The translations under genes were made by a program, and so were the position numbers. From Actinomycetes bacterium (GTDB taxonomy: Bacteria; Actinomycetota; Actinomycetes; Actinomycetales; Cellulomonadaceae), in NCBI GenBank assembly GCA_023424135.1, contig JAFAEH010000057.1, positions 1 through 17,129 of the forward strand: a DNA stretch of 17,129 nucleotides. Direction: 5' to 3'. Numbering within the stretch: position 1 is the stretch's first letter; the number at the start of each line of letters is the position of its first letter. The notes under the pieces are model-generated. The model was given only the letters and a program-made list of their open reading frames with translations. It did no database searches and was not told the origin of the DNA. Of this stretch, positions 1 through 7,186 are shown piece by piece.

Positions 1-47
1 ACACACCCGCCGCGGCGACAAGTTCGTCACCGTGGTCATCGACCTCA
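1..47 (+). pseudogene. Remnant of an ISL3-family transposase gene
   Basis: The first 47 bases are identical to 806-852 inside the intact ISL3 transposase downstream, in the same orientation and reading frame (…HTRRGDKFVTVVIDL). Identity stops abruptly at 48, after which the frame runs through unrelated sequence to a TGA at 128-130. The window edge cuts the copy, so how much of its 5' part survives upstream is unknown. It is best read as a second, 3'-truncated copy of the same or a near-identical IS whose rear part was lost or replaced. Confidence 0.75.
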
Positions 48-157
48 TCGCTTTGGCTCCGCGCTCCGACGTCGCCGCACGGATTGACCAGCGCCACAAC
101 GACGCCCCGCCCGCGCAATGCAGACCCTGACAGGCGCGGGGTTCGCCGCTGCAAAGC

Positions 158-182
158 GGCTCTTCGCAGATGAGGGTGTAGT
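158..182. repeat. Left terminal inverted repeat of the ISL3 element
   Basis: This end begins GGCTCTTCG and continues with CAGATGAGGGTGTAGT. It pairs with the complement of 1580-1604 with two mismatches (positions 6 and 9 of the repeat). Similarity continues a little further inward (CGCGGT) after a one-base offset. Confidence 0.85.
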
Positions 183-278
183 CCGCGGTTGAGGGTGGCC
201 GGCGCGTCGGTGTCCGGGCAGAGGTCGAGGTCTCCCGAGGATGGAAGTTCTCACACAGCCATCCAGGAAGACCTCGAC

Positions 279-1598
279 GTGTCTGACGCTACCTTCGCGA
301 TCCCTGACCTGACGACGTTCTGCCGCCTCGACGAGCTCGGCCTCGTGGTCGTCGGGCAGAAGGTGGACCCCGATCAGGCGGTGCTCGCCTGCGGGGTCGC
401 CGATGACCCAGCAGGGCTGGACCGGTGGTGCCGACGGTGCGGCTGCCAGGGCAGGGCGCGGGACACCGTGACCCGTCGGCTGGCGCACGAGCCGCTGGGC
501 TGGCGCCCGACGACCCTGCTCATCACGGTCCGCCGCTACAAGTGCACCGGCTGCGGGCACGTCTGGCGCCAAGACACCAGCCGCGCCGCCGAACCGCGCG
601 CCAAGCTGTCCCGGACGGCCCTGCGCTGGGCGCTGGTCGGGTTGGTGTGCCAGCACCTCACCGTCGCCCGGCTCGCCGAGGCCCTGGCGGTGTCCTGGGA
701 CACCGCCAACAGTGCCGTCCTCGCCGAAGGCCGGCGGGTCCTGATCGACGACCCGGCCCGCTTCGACGGCGTGAAGGTCATCGGCGTCGACGAGCACGTC
801 TGGCGACACACCCGCCGCGGCGACAAGTTCGTCACCGTGGTCATCGACCTCACCGCGGTCCGCGACAAGACCGGGCCGTCACGGCTGCTGGCGATGGTCG
901 AGGGCCGCTCCAAGCAGGCGTTCACGACCTTGCTCGCCGAGCGGCCGACGGCTTGGCGCGACGGTCTGGAGGTCGTGGCCATGGACGGGTTCACCGGGTT
1001 CAAGACCGCCACCACCGAAGAGCTGCCCGCCGCGACCGCGGTGATGGACCCGTTCCATGTCGTCCGCCTGGCCGGCGACGCCCTGGACCGCTGCCGGCGC
1101 CGAGTCCAACAGGACCTGCACGGACACCGCGGGCGCAAGAACGACCCGCTCTACCGCGCCCGCCGGACCCTTCACACCGGCGCAGGCCTGCTCACCGACC
1201 GCCAACGCCAGCGACTGACCGCGCTGTTCGGGGTCGAAGAGCACGTCCAGGTCGAGGCCACCTGGGGCATCTACCAGCGCATGATCGGCGCCTACCGTGA
1301 CCCCGACCGGGCCCAGGGCAAGCAGCTCATGACGAAGCTGATCGCATCGGTCACCACCGGCGTCCCGGCCGCGCTGGTCGAGCTCCGCACGCTCGGGCGG
1401 ACCCTCAAGAAGCGAGCCGCCGACGTCCTGGCCTACTTCGACCGACCCGGCACGAGCAACGGACCCACCGAAGCAATGAACGGCCGCCTCGAACACCTGC
1501 GCGGCTCCGCCCTCGGCTTCCGCAACCTGACCCACTACATCGCCCGCAGCCTGCTCGAGACCGGCGGCTTCAGACCGCGACTACACCCTCATCTGTGA
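279..1598 (+). CDS. ISL3-family DDE transposase
   Basis: This 439-residue protein catalyses transposition of the surrounding IS. The N-terminal part has zinc-finger-like cysteines (CRRCGC, then CTGCGHVW) followed by a helical DNA-binding region. The catalytic DDE domain shows GVDEH (D171), AMDGFTGFK (D236) and the characteristic ISL3 C-terminal block with SNGPTEAMNGRLE (E398). Length fits the family (roughly 430-440 residues). I place the start at GTG 279, preceded by AGGAAG at 265-270. The reading frame is open back to an ATG at 189, but that would start near the inverted repeat and lacks a ribosome site. No frameshift or missing catalytic residue is seen, so it looks active. Confidence 0.93.
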   Translation: MSDATFAIPDLTTFCRLDELGLVVVGQKVDPDQAVLACGVADDPAGLDRWCRRCGCQGRARDTVTRRLAHEPLGWRPTTLLITVRRYKCTGCGHVWRQDTSRAAEPRAKLSRTALRWALVGLVCQHLTVARLAEALAVSWDTANSAVLAEGRRVLIDDPARFDGVKVIGVDEHVWRHTRRGDKFVTVVIDLTAVRDKTGPSRLLAMVEGRSKQAFTTLLAERPTAWRDGLEVVAMDGFTGFKTATTEELPAATAVMDPFHVVRLAGDALDRCRRRVQQDLHGHRGRKNDPLYRARRTLHTGAGLLTDRQRQRLTALFGVEEHVQVEATWGIYQRMIGAYRDPDRAQGKQLMTKLIASVTTGVPAALVELRTLGRTLKKRAADVLAYFDRPGTSNGPTEAMNGRLEHLRGSALGFRNLTHYIARSLLETGGFRPRLHPHL

Positions 1599-1604
1599 TG
1601 AGCC
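1580..1604. repeat. Right terminal inverted repeat of the ISL3 element
   Basis: Read on the minus strand it begins GGCTCATCA and continues with CAGATGAGGGTGTAGT, matching the left end. The last codons and the stop of the transposase lie inside it. Confidence 0.85.
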
Positions 1605-1677
1605 ACATTCGCGGCACCCGGTGCGGCCAGGCGTGCGGCTGCGACCGGCGAACCCGCCGGCGCCGATGCCGTCGTGG

Positions 1678-2145
1678 CTACCGGAAGATCCAGCCCTGCT
1701 CCTGGATGAACTGCATGAGGTTGAGGCGGCGGATCCTCATCGCGTCGCAGACGTCGGGGATCTTCGGCTTGGTGAGGTTCCGGCTGAGCAGTTCCTCGGT
1801 CACGACGGTCCCGCCGTGAACGCGAGCGAGGGCGATGACGAACGGGTCCGCGCCGCTGCGGCCGCTGCCTACCCCGATGAGCTTGCGGTGCGCGGCCAGC
1901 ACTTCTCTGACCGCGAGCTGGACGTCCTCAGTGAGAGGGACGAACAGGGCCGGCTGCGCCTTCGCCCACCGCGGGACGTCGTCGTCCTTGCCCTCCAGCT
2001 CGTCGCGAACGAGATCGACCGATCGGACGGTTCCCGTTGCGATCATGCCCTCGATGTTTTCCCACAGCGTCGGGAAGATCGTGGGCGGGAACAGGTCGCG
2101 CTGGCCGTTGAGGAACGAGCTCGTGTCGAAGGAGTAGAAGGGCAC
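1678..2145 (-). CDS. DUF4411 family protein, PIN-like putative toxin RNase
   Basis: This 155-residue protein has the layout of the DUF4411 branch of the PIN-like nuclease superfamily. An early SFDTSSF supplies D7, then RDELEG (E49), GADPFVIALA (D100) and VVTEE (E117/E118) give an acidic quartet expected to bind metal. A C-terminal KIPDVCDAM segment is typical of DUF4411. PIN toxins of this type are inferred to cleave RNA. The GTG start at 2145 lies three bases after the TAA of the HTH/ImmA gene, so the two are almost certainly co-transcribed and coupled. Such pairs recur in bacterial and archaeal genomes and are regarded as toxin-antitoxin-like. No experiment supports toxicity here. The 3' end lies about 75 bases from the ISL3 element and appears intact. 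Confidence 0.85.
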   Translation of the reverse strand: MPFYSFDTSSFLNGQRDLFPPTIFPTLWENIEGMIATGTVRSVDLVRDELEGKDDDVPRWAKAQPALFVPLTEDVQLAVREVLAAHRKLIGVGSGRSGADPFVIALARVHGGTVVTEELLSRNLTKPKIPDVCDAMRIRRLNLMQFIQEQGWIFR

Positions 2146-2148
2146 CGG

Positions 2149-3351
2149 TTACACCGCCGTGCGCAGCGCGGCGTTGCGCGCGAGCCTGGGGATCTGGCCC
2201 ACCTTGGCGTTCAGGAACGTGGCAGCGGTGTAGCTATCGATGATCCGGCGCTGGTGAGCGTCCGCCACGGCGCGGACGTACCCCTTGCCGAGGTCGCGCA
2301 CGGTGTTGCGGTACCAGTCACCCCCCGACGACCCGGCCCGCTGTTCCTCCTCCTCGTCCTCGTACCGCGCGAGAAACGCCACGCGCCGGCTACGGTAGAA
2401 CTCCACGTCGACGCGGCCGAGAGTCACGAGTCGTCGCAGCATGGCCTCTGCACTGGCACCGAAGGGTGCAGCGGCGGCGGCCAGCGCTGCGTAGTCCCAC
2501 TCGTTTCGGCGATTCACACGAGCGGCGACCTCCGGCCTTGCAAGCACGTCCCCAGCCGGCATCAGCATCATGGCGGCGATGGCGTTGCACCTCGCCTCAA
2601 GCCGCCGGTCCGGTGTAGTCGCTCGAAGGTCGGTGACCGTGTCGCACAGTCCTTCGGTGTGCAGCAGCAGGTGCGCGTACTCGTGCAGCAGGGTGAACAG
2701 CCGGCCGCGGGGGAAGTCCGAGCCGTTCACCATGATGACCGGGGCGACGTCGAAGAACAGGGAGAACCCACGCATCTCCGAGGTGGCCACACGTCCGCCT
2801 GACGTCGCCATGACGAGCACGCCCGCAGTCTCAAGCGCCGCGATCCAGGTGTTCAGGTGGTCGTACACCGTGCCGATGCCTCGGGGAAGCTGGAGCGGAC
2901 CGTGTACAAGCAGGCTCATCCGCGCAGCAGCCGCGAGAGCTTCGTCGGACGTGTACTGGCGCGGGAGGCCCCACCCCGAGGTGAGTGGAACGTCCTCGAT
3001 ATCGGCGAGCTCCAGCATGTGCTCGCGCTGTTCGTGGGCGCGCCGGTAGTCCGCGTGGAGCGCGGGCGACCACGGCCCGGCGGATGCGCCCTCGTGCCGA
3101 CGGAAGTCCCGCAGAGTGTCGAATCCCTCGGGCGGCTCCGGCAGGAAGAACACACCGAGCGCGCGTTTGTAGAGCTTCGCCGCCCGGCGCAGCTGGGCGA
3201 TGGTCGGCACTTCATGCCCGGACTCCCAGGCCTCGACACGGTCGTCCGGCAGGTCGAGCTTGCGCGAGGCTGCTGTCGGCGTGAGGTCGATCGTCTCGCG
3301 CGCCCAGCGCAGCACATCTGGCTCAACGAGCGCGGGGATCGAGGCGGCCAC
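2149..3351 (-). CDS. HTH plus ImmA/IrrE-type zinc metallopeptidase
   Basis: This 400-residue protein combines an N-terminal Xre-type helix-turn-helix (about residues 12-65, including SRKLDLPDDRVEAWESG) with an ImmA/IrrE peptidase domain (COG2856). The zinc motif is LLHEYAHLLLH (H223, E224, H227) and the probable third ligand is E252 in RRLEARCNAIAAMMLMP, a signature of this family. Related proteins cleave repressors in mobile elements and prophages (ImmA) or the regulator DdrO (IrrE). When fused to an HTH and followed by a PIN-like gene, they are thought to act as the antitoxin and regulator of a TA-like module. The GTG start at 3351 has AGAGG about eight bases upstream. The acidic EDEEEE stretch near residue 335 is a likely linker. 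No other substrate repressor gene is adjacent. Confidence 0.9.
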   Translation of the reverse strand: MAASIPALVEPDVLRWARETIDLTPTAASRKLDLPDDRVEAWESGHEVPTIAQLRRAAKLYKRALGVFFLPEPPEGFDTLRDFRRHEGASAGPWSPALHADYRRAHEQREHMLELADIEDVPLTSGWGLPRQYTSDEALAAAARMSLLVHGPLQLPRGIGTVYDHLNTWIAALETAGVLVMATSGGRVATSEMRGFSLFFDVAPVIMVNGSDFPRGRLFTLLHEYAHLLLHTEGLCDTVTDLRATTPDRRLEARCNAIAAMMLMPAGDVLARPEVAARVNRRNEWDYAALAAAAAPFGASAEAMLRRLVTLGRVDVEFYRSRRVAFLARYEDEEEEQRAGSSGGDWYRNTVRDLGKGYVRAVADAHQRRIIDSYTAATFLNAKVGQIPRLARNAALRTAV

Positions 3352-3545
3352 GCGGCGATCCTCTCACCGAGCACCCCCACCCGGCGGACATCCGGTTCAC
3401 CAGCGCCGCCTGACTCTCGATTGCGACATCGCATGGCCGTAGACAGCCGTCTGCGGCCGCCGATCGTCCATCACGTGACACGCCCGGACAGATGTGGCCG
3501 AAACCCGTGGCCGTCTGCTGCACGCGGCGTAAACGCTGTGCTCGT

Positions 3546-4424
3546 CTACCCGCCGCCGCGGGTCGGGGACCAGGTCGTCGAGCGTCGAGCGACGTCGTGC
3601 ACGGCGGCGGCCGTCTCGGGTCTGAGTCGTTCGGGTTGGTACCCGAGCCAGCGACGCAGCTGGCGTCGCCCGATGACGGCGACGTCGGCCGGGTGTTCCT
3701 TGACGGTCAGTGACGAGGCGATCACGACGACGACGCCCTGGACGTCGACGGGGAACCCGGCAGCGGCGGTCAGGAGCCGCGAGGCCCGTTCGGCCTCGTG
3801 TCGGGCGTTGCGTAGGTAGGGCATGCGGGTGCCGTTCACCATGACGGTCCGCGCGCCGACCCAGATGCGTCCGGCGGGGTGGTGCTTGGTGTTCAGGGTG
3901 AAGACCCCGGCCGGTCCGATGACGACGTGGTCGATGTCGGAGCCATCGACGCCCACGGGTACGGCGTGCAGGCAGGTCCAGCGAGAGTCCTTCGCGATGA
4001 GACGGGCGAGTTCTTGGCCGACGAGCTGTTCGCCGCGGGCTCCGACGCGCCAGCTGCGGTCTGCGGGCGGGGGTCCGAACAGGCGTGCCCAGAAGCCTCG
4101 CTTGGGCGCGGCCGCTCGCACGGCGTCCGCCTGTGCGAGTGCCATCTGGCCAGGAGCCCGGCCCGTCAGGTCGGACCAGCCGGGCGCGGCGGCGTTGCGC
4201 AGTTCGGACCCCAGCTCGCCCTGGTCACCACGCGAGGGCGTCGGCACGCGCTCAGCACGCCAGCGGGCCGCCGCAGCCTGGACGACAGCGAGATGGGCCG
4301 GGGCGTCAGCGTGGTCCGTGCCCTCGAGGAGGTCGTGCCATCCCAGACGGCGACCATCAGGCTGGTTGACGTACAACCGGTCCTTGCCGTGCTTGCACCA
4401 GCGCACCACCTGCAGTTGTTCCAT
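3546..4424 (-). CDS. NERD domain protein (nuclease-related)
   Basis: This 292-residue protein has a NERD domain in its C-terminal half (about 127-240): GARGEQLVGQEL (E132), GSDIDHVVIGPAGVF (D163, D165) and then TLNTKHHPAGRIWVG (K180). The NERD fold is related to restriction-type endonucleases. The usual acidic residue two before the lysine is asparagine (NTK), a variant that makes activity uncertain. The N-terminal 100 residues are unassigned (VRWCKHGKDRLYVNQPDGRRLGW), and the middle has a basic, aromatic AAPKRGFWARLFGPPP stretch. I chose ATG 4424, which has GAGG just upstream. The frame is open to 4619, but that extension would overlap the divergent gene and is arginine-rich, as antisense reading of GC-rich DNA tends to be. 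It starts 193 bases from the divergent DUF6414-like gene, suggesting a shared control region. Confidence 0.82.
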   Translation of the reverse strand: MEQLQVVRWCKHGKDRLYVNQPDGRRLGWHDLLEGTDHADAPAHLAVVQAAAARWRAERVPTPSRGDQGELGSELRNAAAPGWSDLTGRAPGQMALAQADAVRAAAPKRGFWARLFGPPPADRSWRVGARGEQLVGQELARLIAKDSRWTCLHAVPVGVDGSDIDHVVIGPAGVFTLNTKHHPAGRIWVGARTVMVNGTRMPYLRNARHEAERASRLLTAAAGFPVDVQGVVVVIASSLTVKEHPADVAVIGRRQLRRWLGYQPERLRPETAAAVHDVARRSTTWSPTRGGG

Positions 4425-4617
4425 GCCCACCTCATCGGCTCGAGTCGGCGCGAAGTGGACCTCTAGCGAACGTGTCGTCGGACGCAGGTCAGCTGGTCGT
4501 GGACGCCGTGCGCAGGTAGCTGTAGAGCGCCTCGCGGCTGGCGTATCGCCGGAACCGGTGGCCCGCAACGTCGCACGTAGCGACCAGTTGGGCGAGGCCA
4601 CCGGGCAAGATGACGCC

Positions 4618-5451
4618 ATGCCGCTCCGTAGCCCGCTCTATCTCGACCTCGAGACCTTGACTGCCCTCGCCGAGTACCACGAGGTTGAAGTTCCCCGGGC
4701 CGAGGAGATCGTCGAGCGAACAGTGCGGAAGCGTTCAGGGCGTGCAAGCGCTGCGGTGGCCGGCATTGGAGGAGCCGTCGAGGGCGGACGAGATGTCGAG
4801 GTGCAACGTAGTTACTCGCTGACGCCGAAGGACAAGGTCGTCGTGAGCCGCGCCATCGACGAGCTGGTGCGCGAGGGGCATGTGAGCCAGCTCGACGACC
4901 AGACCCGCCTACAGCGGGGGACCTGGGTCGAGGTCGAGGGCGTGGCACGCATGACAACCGCGTCACTGGTAGGCAAGTTGCTCTACGTCCTGCGCGACGC
5001 CCTGCAATCATCAGACGTCGACATGAGCAACCTCGAGTTCGCTGACGTGGCACCCGACGTCCTGAAGCGAGCCAAGGAGGTCTACATCGGCGGTGAACTC
5101 GTGCCGATGCCGATCCTGCTGGAGATCGCCCCAGCCGCCCACGACACGGCGAGGGTCTACGTCTCGCTCGAGCCCGGGCTGTTCGTCGACGACGCCGCAC
5201 AGGAACGGATCGAGGGAGCGGTCACGATCCTCGGCGTCGTAGACCGAGTCATCCCAGCCGACGAGTACTTCTCAGCCGAGCAGTGGATCCTGCACGGATA
5301 CGAGTGGCTGCTCCGCCGCCTGCTGCTGCCCCGCGTCGACGACGTTGCCCGCCAACTCGTCGACAGCCTCACCCTCGATCTCCCCGCGGACGACGTAAGC
5401 GCCTACTTCTCTGGCCCCGCCATCGTCATCAAGGGCACGGCGCTCTACTGA
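4618..5451 (+). CDS. DUF6414-like protein of unknown function
   Basis: This 277-residue protein starts MPLRSPLYLDLETLTAL. A short N-terminal YLD-x-E-x-L segment, a glycine/alanine-rich stretch (about 45-60) and then an alpha/beta body are, from memory, the pattern of DUF6414-type proteins; this match is by eye only. There is no signal peptide, no convincing membrane helix and no catalytic motif I can name. Residues 70-90 (SLTPKDKVVVSRAIDELVREG) look like a winged-helix-type segment, but this is weak. The gene is divergent from the NERD gene and convergent with the HEAGH gene. The two convergent stop codons sit in a shared inverted repeat. Its role is unknown. The island context and the NERD neighbour make a nucleic-acid or stress role possible, which is inference only. 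Confidence 0.75.
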   Translation: MPLRSPLYLDLETLTALAEYHEVEVPRAEEIVERTVRKRSGRASAAVAGIGGAVEGGRDVEVQRSYSLTPKDKVVVSRAIDELVREGHVSQLDDQTRLQRGTWVEVEGVARMTTASLVGKLLYVLRDALQSSDVDMSNLEFADVAPDVLKRAKEVYIGGELVPMPILLEIAPAAHDTARVYVSLEPGLFVDDAAQERIEGAVTILGVVDRVIPADEYFSAEQWILHGYEWLLRRLLLPRVDDVARQLVDSLTLDLPADDVSAYFSGPAIVIKGTALY

Positions 5452-5477
5452 GCACCGTCCGCCCCCAGCCTCAGTAG
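5445..5477. terminator. Inverted repeat spanning two convergent stop codons
   Basis: CTACTGAG (5445-5452) and CTCAGTAG (5470-5477) form a perfect 8-bp stem around a 17-base C-rich loop. Each arm contains the Tyr-stop end of one gene: TAC TGA of the plus-strand gene and its mirror from the minus-strand gene. It could act as a weak bidirectional terminator. There is no T-tract, so intrinsic termination is unproven. Confidence 0.4.
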
Positions 5478-6460
5478 CTGTCCTCGAGCCAGTAGATGTA
5501 CTGGTTCTGCTGTTCGTCGACCCGCGACACCACTCCGATGGAGTCCAGCCATGCGATCGCCATCCGGCACAGGTCGTTCAGTACTGCGCCGATCGCCGCG
5601 ACGTTCATCGGTTCGTCGGCGGGCGACAGCCGGGCGAAGGTCAGGCTCCACGCGTCCCAAGCGTCCGCGAGGTACAAGTCCCACCCCGCCGGCAGCACCT
5701 CAGGGCGGACAGCCGCCGCACCAGCGGTTCCGAGCTCCGCAGCGAGATACGCGATGACCCGCACTACACCGTTCGCAGCGGTCAGGGTGCGGACGCTGGC
5801 CTGCTCGATGTCCGTCTTCCAGGTGGCTCGGGAGAAGTTGAGCTCGTCGCGGAAGTGGGCGATGGCGTCTTCGACGTGAGCCACAATCGCTAGCGGAGAG
5901 GGTGCGGTTCGCGCGGTCATCCGTTCGATGCGGTAGTCGTCGACGTGGGCGGCAAGGTGGCAGCGCCACAGACGCTCGGCACCGGTGACCGTGACCAGAT
6001 CCTCGAACCGGCAGCTGTTCTCGCGACGCAGAGCCAGGGCGACGTGTCCGGCCTCGTGCGCGGCCACGTGCGCTGCAGCGCGAAGGGCGTGTTCGACAGC
6101 CTCTTCGATCGTGGCGAGCTCGCGCTGCGTGATGACGAGCGTGTCGGCGGCCAACACGATGTCGAACGTGCCGTCTGCGTGGGAGATCGTGCGCCCACCG
6201 ACCGTTCCCGCGCCGCGGTCGGTGGTGTAGCCGTCGGTTTCCTGGCGTGCCTCCAACGCGTTCACGGTGGCTACCAGGTCCCCGGTGAGCGTGATCGACC
6301 ACAAGTCCGGATCGTGCACCACTTCGGAGACGTGCTGCACGAGTACGTCCGCCAGCCCGTAGCGCTCAAACAGCATTCCCACGATCGGGGCGACGGTCGC
6401 ATCGAGGCGCTCGTACTTCACCAAGTCCACGGTTCGCACGCTACCGGCCCCGTCTGACAT
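5471..6460 (-). CDS. Unknown protein with HEAGH zinc-peptidase-like motif
   Basis: This 329-residue protein contains AAHVAAHEAGHVALALRR, an HExxH motif (H135, E136, H139) within a predicted helix, as in zincin metallopeptidases. About 40 residues later HVDDYRIER offers E179 as a possible third ligand. It has no signal peptide or clear membrane helix, so a cytosolic location is likely. The C-terminal half (about 190-329) is helical and ends in a conserved-looking WLDSIGV…QYIYWLEDSY. I do not recognise the family. It is unrelated in sequence to the ImmA/IrrE peptidase 2 kb away. The ATG at 6460 has no strong ribosome site. The gene is convergent with the DUF6414-like gene and lies 105 bases after the zinc-ribbon gene on the same strand, so the two may form one transcript. 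Confidence 0.75.
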   Translation of the reverse strand: MSDGAGSVRTVDLVKYERLDATVAPIVGMLFERYGLADVLVQHVSEVVHDPDLWSITLTGDLVATVNALEARQETDGYTTDRGAGTVGGRTISHADGTFDIVLAADTLVITQRELATIEEAVEHALRAAAHVAAHEAGHVALALRRENSCRFEDLVTVTGAERLWRCHLAAHVDDYRIERMTARTAPSPLAIVAHVEDAIAHFRDELNFSRATWKTDIEQASVRTLTAANGVVRVIAYLAAELGTAGAAAVRPEVLPAGWDLYLADAWDAWSLTFARLSPADEPMNVAAIGAVLNDLCRMAIAWLDSIGVVSRVDEQQNQYIYWLEDSY

Positions 6461-6480
6461 CGACGCCGACTGACGCGGAG

Positions 6481-6496
6481 GCGAGCGCTAGCTCGC
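6481..6496. repeat. Short hairpin between two minus-strand genes
   Basis: GCGAGC and GCTCGC flank a GCTA loop (6-bp stem) in the 105-base gap between the zinc-ribbon gene and the HEAGH gene. It lacks a T-tract. It could be a processing or weak termination site, or chance in GC-rich DNA. Confidence 0.25.
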
Positions 6497-6565
6497 ATTC
6501 GCGGCAGTCCCGTCGGACAAGACGTGAGGTGCCCGGTACCCAATCGAAGTCGGCGCGATGCCGCC

Positions 6566-7015
6566 TCAGCGACGCAGGGCGACTTCGGTGAACGCACGGT
6601 CGATGCGGGAGCGAGCCGCAGCGCTACAGCGGGGGTCGGCGCTCAATGCGGCCAGATACTCCCTGGCGCCCTGCGCGATGCCCGACTCAGGTTCGGCCTG
6701 CACCGCGGCACGTTGCGTAGCTGGATAGAGCAGGTGGCTGCACAAGTCGATGTCGGACCGCGACGCCGGGAGGCCGCGAGTCACGAGCGCGGGCGTCACG
6801 AGGATGTGACCGCGGACGTAGTCACCGTCGGGCGTCCTGCAGATGTCTTCGTGCTTCCTTGAGCAAGCCACGCAGATGATGACGCCCGCCATCTTCCGTG
6901 GGTAGCGGCGACGCCACTCGTCGTCGACGATGTACACGTCAGCCTGCTGGCCGATGGGGCGTCGGCACGCGGCGCAAGTCAGTCGAAACCGGGGTCGCGC
7001 TGAACTCGTCGCCAT
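6566..7015 (-). CDS. Small zinc-ribbon-like protein, unknown function
   Basis: This 149-residue protein has two cysteine pairs, LTCAACRRPIG near the N-terminus and IICVACSRKHEDIC some 40 residues later, as in treble-clef or zinc-ribbon folds that bind nucleic acid or stabilise small domains. The rest is helical without a motif I know. I chose ATG 7015 because it has GGAGG about nine bases upstream. A GTG at 7042 in the same frame would overlap that ribosome site. It is divergent from the CoiA-like gene (171-base gap) and probably leads a two-gene transcript with the HEAGH gene. Function is not assignable. Confidence 0.72.
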   Translation of the reverse strand: MATSSARPRFRLTCAACRRPIGQQADVYIVDDEWRRRYPRKMAGVIICVACSRKHEDICRTPDGDYVRGHILVTPALVTRGLPASRSDIDLCSHLLYPATQRAAVQAEPESGIAQGAREYLAALSADPRCSAAARSRIDRAFTEVALRR

Positions 7016-7186
7016 CGGCGTCTCCCTCCGCTTCGCGACCACAGTAGCGGCCGGCCTCCTGGTCCACCCGGCACGGGTGTTCTCTCTGGAAAGCTCCGGG
7101 CGCGGGTGTGCGGATGGTCCACTGCGGACTCGAGGCGCACCCGCTGCTGACCACCGAAGTCAGACCCCGTCGGCATACTGCGCCGC

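Larger units (their letters stand above)
158..1604 (+). mobile_element. ISL3-family insertion sequence, complete
   Basis: The element is about 1.45 kb with imperfect terminal inverted repeats. The outer 25 bases of each end (158-182 and the complement of 1580-1604) match at 23 positions, both beginning GGCTC and sharing a 16-base block CAGATGAGGGTGTAGT. It carries a single transposase gene that ends inside the right repeat. Size, repeat style and transposase type fit the ISL3 family. That family normally makes 8-bp target duplications, but the flanks (150-157 TGCAAAGC, 1605-1612 ACATTCGC) do not match. This suggests rearrangement after insertion, in keeping with the transposase remnant at the left edge. 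Confidence 0.88.

Noticed and set aside
189..278. Upstream extension of the transposase to ATG 189
   Set aside because: No ribosome site, sequence unlike ISL3 N-termini, and GTG 279 has AGGAAG at good spacing.
45..809. Long minus-strand frame opposite the ISL3 transposase
   Set aside because: It is antisense to a clear transposase, has no ribosome site or recognisable family and is rich in Arg/Pro/Ala as expected of GC-rich shadow frames.
1605..1677. Gene between the ISL3 element and DUF4411
   Set aside because: Seventy-odd bases without ribosome site or frame of useful length; short plus-strand frames here are antisense to DUF4411.
4425..4619. N-terminal extension of the NERD protein to 4619
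   Set aside because: The added 65 residues are Arg/Pro/Ala/Thr-rich and would overlap the divergent gene start; ATG 4424 has a ribosome site.
4489..4680. Minus-strand 63-codon frame between NERD and DUF6414-like genes
   Set aside because: The C-terminal part (HRFRRYASREALYSYLRTA) looks protein-like, but the only ATG overlaps the DUF6414-like start by 63 bases and no ribosome site is visible. A TTG start giving about 39 residues cannot be excluded.
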